Shown: positions 1 through 7,205 of the stretch, piece after piece
How the letters are laid out: the number at the start of each line of letters is the position of its first letter
Numbering within the stretch: the first letter of the stretch is position 1
NCBI RefSeq assembly: GCF_028737325.1
Contig: NZ_JAQZCH010000001.1
Location: forward strand, 1,036,732 to 1,100,731
DNA: 64,000 bases
Source of the DNA: Microbacterium thalli
Lineage (GTDB): Bacteria > Actinomycetota > Actinomycetes > Actinomycetales > Microbacteriaceae
Direction: 5' to 3'
Notes under the pieces: model-generated
Told to the model about the DNA's origin: nothing
The model's database searches: none
The model's input: the letters and a program-made list of their open reading frames with translations, nothing else
Program-made: the position numbers and the translations under genes

Positions 1-779
1 AAACGGCATGCGATCACTCCCATCGGGCCATAGTCGCAGCGCACCTCATCGCCGCGCGAGACCCACATCGGCCGCGTGAACGAGCCGGCGAGGATGAGCT
101 CGCCCGCCTCGAGCCGCGCGCCGTGCTGCGCGACCTTGTTGGCGAGCCAGGCGACCCCCGTCGCGGGGTGACCGAGCACCCCGGCTGCGACACCGGTCTC
201 TTCGATCTCGCCGTTGCGCGAGAGCAGCGCCGGCACCCACCGCAGGTCGATCTCGTCGGGGCGGCGGCGCTCGGTGCCGAGCACCATCGCCCCGTAGGCG
301 GCGTTGTCGGCGATCGTGTCGACGATCGTCCGGCCCTCGAGCTCGATGTGCGAGTTCAGCACCTCGAGCGCGGGGACGGCGTAGTCGATCGCGGCGAGCG
401 CGTCCGCGAGCGTGCAGGCGGGGCCGGCGAGCGGCCGGGCGAGCGCGAAGGCGAGCTCGACCTCGACGCGGACGTTCGAGAACCGCGCGGTGGGGATCTC
501 CGCGCCCGAGTCGAAGACGGTGTCGTCGAACATGACGCCGTAGTCGGGCTCGGTGATGCCGGTGGCCTGCTGCATGGCGCGCGAGGTCAGCCCGATCTTG
601 CGGCCGACCAGCCGCCGGCCCCCGGCGATCATCCGGTCGCGCCACACGCCCTGGATCGCGTACGAGTCCTCGACGGTGGCGTCCGGGTAGCGCGCCGTGA
701 TGCGCGGGATGACGCCGTGCGTGCGATCGGCCTCGGCCAGTTCGCCCGCGATCGCGGCGATGTCGTCGGGGGAGAGCAT
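1..779 (-). CDS. hpaH: 2-oxo-hept-4-ene-1,7-dioate hydratase (3' end off window)
   Basis: This gene encodes the hydratase that adds water to 2-oxohept-4-ene-1,7-dioate in the homoprotocatechuate meta-cleavage pathway. The ATG at 779 follows an AGAGGA ribosome binding site lying at the 3' end of hpaD, whose stop is 11 nt upstream. About 259 residues are visible before the left edge, close to the usual length of about 267, so only the last few residues are missing. The translation begins MLSPDDIAAIAGELAEADRT and contains GRKIGLTSRAMQQ, the EVELAFAL acidic metal-site segment and AGSFTRPMWV, all typical of the 2-keto-4-pentenoate hydratase family. It is the last visible gene of the operon that starts with hpaG at 5703. 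The family is certain. The exact substrate is inferred from the neighbouring hpaD, hpaE and hpaG genes. Confidence 0.9.
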   Translation of the reverse strand, partial: MLSPDDIAAIAGELAEADRTHGVIPRITARYPDATVEDSYAIQGVWRDRMIAGGRRLVGRKIGLTSRAMQQATGITEPDYGVMFDDTVFDSGAEIPTARFSNVRVEVELAFALARPLAGPACTLADALAAIDYAVPALEVLNSHIELEGRTIVDTIADNAAYGAMVLGTERRRPDEIDLRWVPALLSRNGEIEETGVAAGVLGHPATGVAWLANKVAQHGARLEAGELILAGSFTRPMWVSRGDEVRCDYGPMGVIACR

Positions 780-790
780 GTCCGGTCCTC

Positions 791-1951
791 TCAGAGCTGG
801 TGGCCGAGCTTGTACTCGCCCGGGCGGTCCGCGGTGCGCTCGTCACCCTCCGGGCGGGTGTACGAGAACCCGTCGGCGCCGATCGTGACCGCCATCTCGG
901 AGTCGTCCGTGCGGGCGCGCAGCGGCTGCGGGTTGCCGTCGAGGTCGAGGACGGGGGATGCCTCGGTGTACCAGGACGGCACGACGGGGTTCCCCCACCA
1001 GTCCCGGCGCTGGTTGTCGTGGACGTCCCACGTGATGACGGGGTTGTCGGGGTCGCCGGTGTAGTAGTCCTGCGTGTAGATCTCGACGCGGTGGCCGTCG
1101 GGGTCGCGCAGGTAGAGGTAGAACGCGTTCGAGACGCCGTGGCGCCCGGGGCCGCGCTCGATCGCGTCGGAGCGGCGGAGGGCGCCGAGCTTGTCGCAGA
1201 TCGCGAGGATGTTGTGCTTCTCGTGCGTCGCGAAGGCCACGTGGTGCATGCGGGGGCCGTCGCCGCCGGTCATCGCAGTGTCGTGGACGGTGGGCTTGCG
1301 CCGCATCCATGCCGCGTAGACGGTGCCCGCCTCGTCCTGGATGTCCTCGGTCACGCGGAACCCCAGCGCCTGCATGAAGCTCACGGCGCGCGGAACATCG
1401 GGGGTGACCTGGTTGAAGTGGTCGAGTCGCACCAGCTCGCCGGGGGTGAGCAGGTCGTAGCGCCACGAGAGGCGCTCGACGTGCTCGGTCTGGAAGAAGA
1501 ACTCGTACGGGAAGCCGAGCGGGTCCTCGACGCGCACCGCGTCGCCGATGCCTTTCACGAAGCCGCCCGGGCGGCGCTCGACGCGGCACCCGAGCTCGCT
1601 GTAGAACGCCACGGCGCGGTCGAGGTCGTCGGCCGAGCGCACGCGGTACGAGAACGCCGCGACGGCGGCGACCGGTCCCTGGCGGAGGACGAGGTTGTGG
1701 TGGATGAACTCCTCGGTCGAGCGCAGGTAGATCGCCTCGCCGTCCTCCTCGGTGACGTAGAGCCCGAGGACGTCGACGTAGAACTCGCGCGACGCGGCGA
1801 GGTCGGTGACCACGAGCTCCATGTACGCGCAGCGCAGGATGTCGGGGGCCGGCGCGGTAGGCGTCGGGATCGGGTCGGCGCAGGTGATCGGGGCCTCGGG
1901 GCTCACGAAGAAGCCCGACGAGGTGCGGGTCATCCGGTCGCGGTGGGTCAT
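791..1951 (-). CDS. hpaD: 3,4-dihydroxyphenylacetate 2,3-dioxygenase (extradiol, VOC type)
   Basis: This enzyme opens the ring of homoprotocatechuate proximally to give 5-carboxymethyl-2-hydroxymuconate semialdehyde. The 386-residue product has two vicinal-oxygen-chelate domain pairs. It resembles the Brevibacterium Fe(II) and Arthrobacter Mn(II) homoprotocatechuate dioxygenases almost throughout, for example PAPDILRCAYMELVVTDL near the N-terminus and YYTGDPDNPVITWDVHDNQR near the C-terminus. The expected metal ligands are visible: His in VRLDHFNQV, His in RMHHVAFATHEKH, and Glu in HRVEIYTQDY. The start at 1951 has AAGGA about 12 nt upstream, and hpaE ends 43 nt before it. Whether iron or manganese is used cannot be read from sequence. 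The N-terminus is about 20 residues longer than that of characterised homologues, so an internal start (the Met in RDRMTRTSS) is possible. Confidence 0.95.
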   Translation of the reverse strand: MTHRDRMTRTSSGFFVSPEAPITCADPIPTPTAPAPDILRCAYMELVVTDLAASREFYVDVLGLYVTEEDGEAIYLRSTEEFIHHNLVLRQGPVAAVAAFSYRVRSADDLDRAVAFYSELGCRVERRPGGFVKGIGDAVRVEDPLGFPYEFFFQTEHVERLSWRYDLLTPGELVRLDHFNQVTPDVPRAVSFMQALGFRVTEDIQDEAGTVYAAWMRRKPTVHDTAMTGGDGPRMHHVAFATHEKHNILAICDKLGALRRSDAIERGPGRHGVSNAFYLYLRDPDGHRVEIYTQDYYTGDPDNPVITWDVHDNQRRDWWGNPVVPSWYTEASPVLDLDGNPQPLRARTDDSEMAVTIGADGFSYTRPEGDERTADRPGEYKLGHQL

Positions 1952-1994
1952 GACAGCGTCCTTGCTCTCGATGTGGGGGCGGGGGTGCGGCGGG

Positions 1995-3506
1995 TCAGCT
2001 CTTGCCGAAGGTGGGGTTGTGGACCGCCCCGAGGGTGATGTGCACCGCCTGCTGGTGCGTGTAGAAGTCGATCGACCGGTAGCCGCCTTCGTGGCCCAGG
2101 CCCGACGCCTTGACGCCGCCGAAGGGCGTGCGCAGGTCGCGCATGTTGTTCGAGTTGAGCCAGACCATCCCGGCCTCCACCGCCTGCGAGAAGTTGTGGG
2201 CCCGCTTCAGGTCGTTGGTCCACACATAGGCGGCGAGGCCGTACCGGGTGTCGTTCGCGAGGGCGAGCGCCTCGGCATCCGTGTCGAACGGGGTGATCGA
2301 CACGACCGGGCCGAAGATCTCCTCCTGGAAGATCCGCGCGGTCGGGGCCACGTCGGCGAACACCGTCGGGGCGACGAAGGTCCCGCTCTCGAACCCGGCG
2401 GGGCGGCCGCCGCCGGCGACGAGTCGCCCTTCGCTCTTGCCGAGCTCGATGTAGCCCATGACCTTGTCGAAGTGCTCGGGGTGCACGAGTGCGCCGACCT
2501 CCGTGGCCGGGTCGTGGGGGTAGCCCACTTTCACGCGCTGCGCTTGCGCGGCGTAGCGCTCGACGAACTCGTCGTAGACGGAACGCTCGACGAGGATGCG
2601 GCTGCCGGCGGTGCACCGCTCGCCGTTGAGTGAGAACACGCCGAAGATCGTCGCGTCGATCGCGGCGTCGAGGTCGGCGTCGGCGAAGACGACCGCGGGG
2701 CTCTTGCCCCCGAGCTCCATCGACAGCCCCTTGAGGTGCGGCGCGGCGTTGGCGAAGATCAGCTGCCCCGTCGAGCTCTCGCCCGTGAACGAGATGAGGG
2801 GCACGTCGGGGTGCTTCACGAGCGCATCGCCCGCGGCTTCGCCCAGGCCGTTGACGAGGTTGAACACCCCCGCGGGCAGCCCCGCCTCGTCGAAGATGCC
2901 GGCCCACAGCGACGCCGACAGCGGCGTGAACTCGGCGGGCTTGAGCACGACCGTGTTGCCCGTTGCGAGCGCGGGGGCGAGCTTCCACGACTCGAGCATG
3001 AACGGGGTGTTCCACGGGGTGATGAGCCCCGCGACCCCGATGGGCTTGCGGTTGACGTAGTTGATCTGCCGGCCGGGAACCTTGTAGGTGTCGTCGGCCT
3101 GCGCGACGATCAGGTCGGCGAAGAACCGGAAGTTCTCGGCGGCCCGCCGCGCCTGGCCGAGAGCCTGCGTGATCGGCAGACCCGAGTCGAACGACTCGAG
3201 CTCGGCGAGTCGGGCGTCGCGCGACTCGACGAGGTCGGCGATGCGGTGCAGCACGCGCGAACGCTCGCGCGGCAGCATCCGCGGCCACGGTCCGTCGGTG
3301 AAGGCGCGTCGTGCGGCGGCGACGGCGGCGTCGATGTCGGCCTTCGCGCCGGCGGCCGCCTGCAGGTAGACGCGGCCCGTGACCGGGTCGAGGACGTCGA
3401 AGGTGGCGCCGTCGACCGAGTCGACGAGCGTGCCGTCGATGTAGTGACGGATGCCGTCGGGCAGATCGGTCGGCGTGTGGGGGGCGGTCAGCGTCGAATC
3501 GGTCAT
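1995..3506 (-). CDS. hpaE: 5-carboxymethyl-2-hydroxymuconate semialdehyde dehydrogenase
   Basis: This NAD-dependent aldehyde dehydrogenase oxidises the ring-cleavage semialdehyde to 5-carboxymethyl-2-hydroxymuconate, the step after HpaD. The 503-residue product shows the family signatures: the oxyanion Asn in ITPWNTPFM (about residue 166), the general base Glu in MELGGKSP (about 264), and the nucleophile Cys in GERCTAGSR (about 298). The ATG at 3506 begins MTDSTLTAPH. The frame stays open far upstream, but that extension overlaps the GntR gene and has no family similarity, so 3506 is preferred. It lies 26 nt after the GntR stop and 43 nt before hpaD, consistent with one transcript. The role rests on family plus position between the regulator and hpaD. 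Confidence 0.93.
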   Translation of the reverse strand: MTDSTLTAPHTPTDLPDGIRHYIDGTLVDSVDGATFDVLDPVTGRVYLQAAAGAKADIDAAVAAARRAFTDGPWPRMLPRERSRVLHRIADLVESRDARLAELESFDSGLPITQALGQARRAAENFRFFADLIVAQADDTYKVPGRQINYVNRKPIGVAGLITPWNTPFMLESWKLAPALATGNTVVLKPAEFTPLSASLWAGIFDEAGLPAGVFNLVNGLGEAAGDALVKHPDVPLISFTGESSTGQLIFANAAPHLKGLSMELGGKSPAVVFADADLDAAIDATIFGVFSLNGERCTAGSRILVERSVYDEFVERYAAQAQRVKVGYPHDPATEVGALVHPEHFDKVMGYIELGKSEGRLVAGGGRPAGFESGTFVAPTVFADVAPTARIFQEEIFGPVVSITPFDTDAEALALANDTRYGLAAYVWTNDLKRAHNFSQAVEAGMVWLNSNNMRDLRTPFGGVKASGLGHEGGYRSIDFYTHQQAVHITLGAVHNPTFGKS

Positions 3507-3532
3507 CTCGTGCGTCCTTGCAACGGGGGCGG

Positions 3533-4222
3533 TCAGAAGTTGGGCAGGCCGAGCGCCTGGTCGGGGTGCTCGTGGGTCATGTAGGCGTCGAGGGTCGCCG
3601 AGCGGTGACGTCGCGCGGCGTGCTCGATCTCGGTGAGCGGGGCGCCGCGTTCGATCAGCGCGAGGACGTGCTCGTGCTCGCGCACCGACTCCTGGGCGCG
3701 ACCCGGAACGAAGCTGAAGGTCGAGTCGCGCAGGTGACCCAGTCGCGCCCACTCGGCCTGCACGAGCTCGAGCAGCCGAGGGTTCGCGCAGCGCTCGAAC
3801 AGCACCGCGTGGAACTCCTGGTTCAGCCGCGTGAACGAGCGCGGGTCGAAGTGGTCGAGCGACTCGGTCATCAGCTCGTTGATCTCGCGCGCCCGTCGGA
3901 TGTCTTCGACCTCGAGCGCCCGCGCGGCGAGGGCGGTGGCCGCGCCCTCGAGGATCGACAGGGCCTGCATGCTGTACCGGTACTGCGAGTCGTCGACCAT
4001 GGCGACGCGGGCGCCGATGTTCCGCTCGAACGTCACGAGCCCCTCGGCCTCGAGCTGCCGGATCGCCTCGCGCACCGGGACCACGCTCATGTCGAGCTCG
4101 CCGGCGATCGTGCCGAGCACGAGGCGGTAGCCCGGGGTGAACTCCTGCTCGGCGATGCGCTCGCGGATCCAGTGATAAGCGCGCTGCGACTTGCTGCGCG
4201 TGTCGGCGGCGGGCGTGGTCAT
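3533..4222 (-). CDS. GntR/FadR-type (FCD) transcriptional regulator of the hpa cluster
   Basis: This 229-residue protein has an N-terminal winged helix of about 70 residues (LGTIAGELDMSVVPVREAIRQLEAEGLV is the recognition region) followed by an all-helical FCD effector domain. That domain keeps the acidic and His residues expected at its metal/ligand site (NQEFHAVLFE, REHEHVLALIE, AARRHRSA). The ATG at 4222 overlaps the hpaG stop in an ATGA, which implies translational coupling. FCD regulators usually repress catabolic operons and are released by a pathway metabolite. Its probable binding site is the 22-bp palindrome at 5700-5721. The effector, perhaps an aromatic acid or a ring-cleavage product, is unknown. 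Encoding the regulator second in the operon would make it self-limiting. Confidence 0.9.
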   Translation of the reverse strand: MTTPAADTRSKSQRAYHWIRERIAEQEFTPGYRLVLGTIAGELDMSVVPVREAIRQLEAEGLVTFERNIGARVAMVDDSQYRYSMQALSILEGAATALAARALEVEDIRRAREINELMTESLDHFDPRSFTRLNQEFHAVLFERCANPRLLELVQAEWARLGHLRDSTFSFVPGRAQESVREHEHVLALIERGAPLTEIEHAARRHRSATLDAYMTHEHPDQALGLPNF

Positions 4223-5703
4223 ACGCCGCGCTCGCCGTCGTAACGGGCACGCCAGCTCGCGTCCATCGGGAACAGTCCGTCGACGGACGCGCCCTCGGCG
4301 ACGCGATCGGCGATCCAGGCGTCCTCGCGCTCCTGCGCCAGGGCGGCGTCGGCGACCTCTTCGACCAGGGTGGGCGGGATGACGATGACGCCGTCCGCGT
4401 CGCCGACGATCACGTCGCCCGGTTGCACGGTCGTGCCGCCGCACGCGATCGTGCCGCCCGCTTCCCAGGGGACGTGGCGACGGCCGAGCACCGCGGGGTG
4501 CGCGCCGGCCGTGTAGACGGGAAGGCCGACCGCGGCGACGGCCGCCGCATCGCGCACGCCGCCGTCGGTCACGACACCGGCCGCTCCGCGTGCGTGGGCG
4601 CGCAGCGCGAGGATGTCGCCGAGGGTGCCCGATCCGGTCTCGCCGCGCGCCTCGATGACGATGACCTCGCCCGCGGCGACGCTGTCGAAGGCTCGCTTCT
4701 GGGCGTTGAATCCGCCGCCGTGCTGCGCGAAGAGGTCTTCACGCAGCGGGACGAACCTTAGCGTCGCCGCGGTCCCGACGAGCTTGCGGCCCGGGTGGAT
4801 CGCGCGTACGCCGTCGATCGTGACGTTGTCGAGGCCGCGCTTGCGCATCTGCTGCGAGAGCGCGGCGACGGGAACCTGTTCGAGCTTCGCCCGCAGGTCG
4901 GGCGAGAGGCGGGGTGCCGCAGCAGCGGGCTCCGCGTCGGGCAGCCCCGCCGCGGCCCGCGAGCCCCACGCCTCCGCGCGCTGGGCGTCGTCGGCGGCGG
5001 GCAGCGAGCCGAGCGCCGGGTCGAAGCCGTCCCCGGGCCCGGCCGCGACGGTCGTGACGAGGCGCCCCGACGTCGCGCCGGTGTCGAGCGCGTCGACCTC
5101 GACCTCGACGACGTCGCCGGGGACGATGACCGACGAGCCGGCGGGTGTGCCCGTGAGGATGACGTCGCCCGTCTCGAGGGTCAGGTGCTGCGAGAGGTCC
5201 GCGACGATCTGCGCGAGGGGGAACAACAGGTCGGCGGTCGTGCCCTCCTGCGCGAGGTCGCCGTTGACCCACGTGCGCACGCGCAGCCGGTGCGGGTCGA
5301 CGGAACGGGCGTCGATGAGCTCCGGGCCCAGCGGGGTGAAGCCGTCGCCGCTCTTGGACCGCGCATTCGATCCCTTGTCGGCGGCGCGCAGGTCGTAGAC
5401 GCCGAGGTCGTTCGCCGCGGTGACGGCCGCGACGTGACTCCAGGCCTCGGCGATCGGGACGCGCCGGGCATCCGCGCCGATCACGAGTGCGATCTCGCCC
5501 TCGAACGCGAGCAGCTCGGTGCCCACGGGGCGCTCGACGACGCCGCCCGACGCGGCGACGGAGCTCGACGCCTTGAGGAAGTACGAGGGCGCAGCCGGCG
5601 TGCGGCCGCGCTGGGCCGCCCGGGATGCGTAGCTCAGGTGGACCGCGATGATCTTGCCCGGGCGCATGCCGGGGCGGTCGGAGCGTCCTCGCTCTTGTGT
5701 CAT
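4219..5703 (-). CDS. hpaG: HpaG-like fusion: FAH-family isomerase/decarboxylase plus RraA-type domain
   Basis: This 494-residue protein joins two enzyme domains. Residues about 15-220 are a fumarylacetoacetate-hydrolase fold with metal ligands in FEGEIALVIG (E68, E70) and NDLGVYDL (D99), and the LTGTPAG loop. It should handle the carboxymethyl-hydroxymuconate isomerisation and/or decarboxylation steps. A linker of about 45 Ala/Pro-rich residues leads to an RraA-type domain (about 266-480) with GTLGDILALRAHARG and VVTDGGVRD, the metal and Arg/Asp site of the HMG/CHA-aldolase and oxaloacetate-decarboxylase group. Enterobacterial HpaG instead has two FAH domains in tandem. The ATG at 5703 lies inside the operator palindrome and would be near-leaderless. 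An alternative ATG at 5667 (MRPGKIIAVHL) matches family N-termini as well. It overlaps the GntR gene by 4 nt. The domain assignment is firm, but the split of reactions between domains is inference. Confidence 0.88.
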   Translation of the reverse strand: MTQERGRSDRPGMRPGKIIAVHLSYASRAAQRGRTPAAPSYFLKASSSVAASGGVVERPVGTELLAFEGEIALVIGADARRVPIAEAWSHVAAVTAANDLGVYDLRAADKGSNARSKSGDGFTPLGPELIDARSVDPHRLRVRTWVNGDLAQEGTTADLLFPLAQIVADLSQHLTLETGDVILTGTPAGSSVIVPGDVVEVEVDALDTGATSGRLVTTVAAGPGDGFDPALGSLPAADDAQRAEAWGSRAAAGLPDAEPAAAAPRLSPDLRAKLEQVPVAALSQQMRKRGLDNVTIDGVRAIHPGRKLVGTAATLRFVPLREDLFAQHGGGFNAQKRAFDSVAAGEVIVIEARGETGSGTLGDILALRAHARGAAGVVTDGGVRDAAAVAAVGLPVYTAGAHPAVLGRRHVPWEAGGTIACGGTTVQPGDVIVGDADGVIVIPPTLVEEVADAALAQEREDAWIADRVAEGASVDGLFPMDASWRARYDGERGV

Positions 5704-5722
5704 ATTCGAAATCGTATATGAT
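5695..5722 (+). promoter_or_regulatory. Divergent hpa promoter with 22-bp palindromic operator
   Basis: A plus-strand promoter TTGTGT (5695-5700), 16-bp spacer, TATGAT (5717-5722) drives the transporter gene. Positions 5700-5721 form an inverted repeat: the left half TCATATTCGAA pairs with the right half ATCGTATATGA at 9 of 11 positions. The repeat covers the spacer and -10 box and also the hpaG start at 5703. The AT-rich palindrome with CGT/ACG half-sites fits FCD-type GntR regulators, and the only regulator gene in the cluster is of that type. A bound protein would block both directions at once. Confidence 0.75.
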
Positions 5723-5779
5723 CGGCGCCAGCAGAACAACGTCTGCAGACAACGTCGTCGACATTCCGGGAGCACGAAG

Positions 5780-7180
5780 ATGAGCACCCCCACACCCGCA
5801 TCCCGCCGCGCCCCGCGTAGCGGATTCACCCCGACCGGCACCATCGCAACGACCGCTGACCGTCGCCGCGTCGTGTTCGCCACCGTCGTCGGAACCACCG
5901 TCGAGTGGTACGACTTCTTCATCTACGCCACGGCCGTCGGCCTGGTGTTCGGCCAGCTCTTCTTCGCGCCCCTCGGCACGAACAGCGCCCTCATCGGCTT
6001 CGCCACCGTCGGCGTGAGCTTCCTCTTCCGCCCCCTCGGCGCCTTCCTCGCCGGTCACCTCGGCGACCGACTCGGGCGCAAGCTCGTGCTGATGTGGACG
6101 CTGATCCTGATGGGGGTCGCCACGGCGCTGATCGGGCTGCTGCCGACCTACGAGACCATCGGGCTCGCCGCGCCCGTGCTGCTCGTGCTGCTGCGCATCC
6201 TCCAGGGCATCTCCGCCGGCGGCGAGTGGGGCGGCGCGGTGCTGATGGCCGTCGAGCATGCGCCGAAGACGCGGCGCGGCGCCTTCGGCGCATCGCCTCA
6301 GATCGGCGTGCCGCTCGGCCTGCTGCTCGCCTCGGGGGTCATGGCCCTCATGGCGATGATCGCCCCCGGCGACGCCTTCCTCGCCTGGGGATGGCGCGTG
6401 CCGTTCCTGCTGAGCGTCGTGCTCATCCTCGTGGGCTGGTACGTGCGCCGCCGCGTCGAAGAGAGCCCCGTCTTCACCGAGCTCGCCGAGCGGCGCGAGA
6501 AGGCGCACATGCCGATCGTGCAGCTGTTCCGCAAGCACGCCGCGCTCGTCATCATCGCCGCGTTCGTCTTCGCCGGGAACAACGCCGTCGGCTACATGAC
6601 GACCGGCGGGTACATCCAGAACTACGCCACGAACCCCGACGGCCCGCTCGGGTTCGACCGTGAGCCGGTGCTGTGGGCGGTCGCGGGCTCGGCGGTCACC
6701 TGGCTGATCTCGACGCTCGTCGCCGGCTTCCTCTCCGACCGCATCGGCCGCCGCACGACCTACATCGCGGGCTGGATCCTCCAACTCGCAGGCGTGTTCG
6801 CGCTCTTCCCGCTCGTCAACTCGGGCAGCATCGGTCTGCTCTTCCTCGGGCTCGCCATCCTCACGATCGGCCTGGGCCTCACCTACGGACCGCAGGCCGC
6901 CCTCTACGCCGAACTGTTCCCGGCGTCCATCCGGTTCTCGGGGGTGTCGATCTCGTACGCGATCGGTGCGATCCTCGGCGGGGCGTTCGCGCCGACCATC
7001 GCCACGGCGCTCGTGCAGGCGACGGGGACGACCATGTCGGTGACCTGGTACCTCGCGGGTATGACGGTGCTGGGCCTCATCGCGACGCTGCTGCTGCGCG
7101 ACCGCAGCGGCATCCCGCTCGACCCCGACCACGAGGCCGAGCAGTCGGTGAGCCCCATCGTCGGCGCCGGTCGCCGCTGA
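5780..7180 (+). CDS. MFS transporter, metabolite:H+ symporter (MHS) type, probable aromatic acid uptake
   Basis: This 466-residue inner-membrane protein has 12 predicted transmembrane segments. It carries the MHS-subfamily signatures VVGTTVEWYDFFIY at the first helix, GHLGDRLGRKLVL in loop 2-3, QGISAGGEWGGAVL in helix 5, and GFLSDRIGRRTTY in the loop 8-9 repeat. The ATG at 5780 follows GGGAG at suitable spacing. An in-frame upstream extension crosses the promoter and is rejected. It is the first gene of the rightward hpa transcript and is followed 25 nt later by the monooxygenase gene. By context it imports 4- or 3-hydroxyphenylacetate or a related acid, driven by protons. The substrate is inferred, since MHS relatives carry shikimate, proline/betaine or aromatic acids. 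It is not clearly an orthologue of enterobacterial HpaX. Confidence 0.88.
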   Translation: MSTPTPASRRAPRSGFTPTGTIATTADRRRVVFATVVGTTVEWYDFFIYATAVGLVFGQLFFAPLGTNSALIGFATVGVSFLFRPLGAFLAGHLGDRLGRKLVLMWTLILMGVATALIGLLPTYETIGLAAPVLLVLLRILQGISAGGEWGGAVLMAVEHAPKTRRGAFGASPQIGVPLGLLLASGVMALMAMIAPGDAFLAWGWRVPFLLSVVLILVGWYVRRRVEESPVFTELAERREKAHMPIVQLFRKHAALVIIAAFVFAGNNAVGYMTTGGYIQNYATNPDGPLGFDREPVLWAVAGSAVTWLISTLVAGFLSDRIGRRTTYIAGWILQLAGVFALFPLVNSGSIGLLFLGLAILTIGLGLTYGPQAALYAELFPASIRFSGVSISYAIGAILGGAFAPTIATALVQATGTTMSVTWYLAGMTVLGLIATLLLRDRSGIPLDPDHEAEQSVSPIVGAGRR

Positions 7181-7205
7181 CCGGACGCGGACGAGGAGAG
7201 CGACG

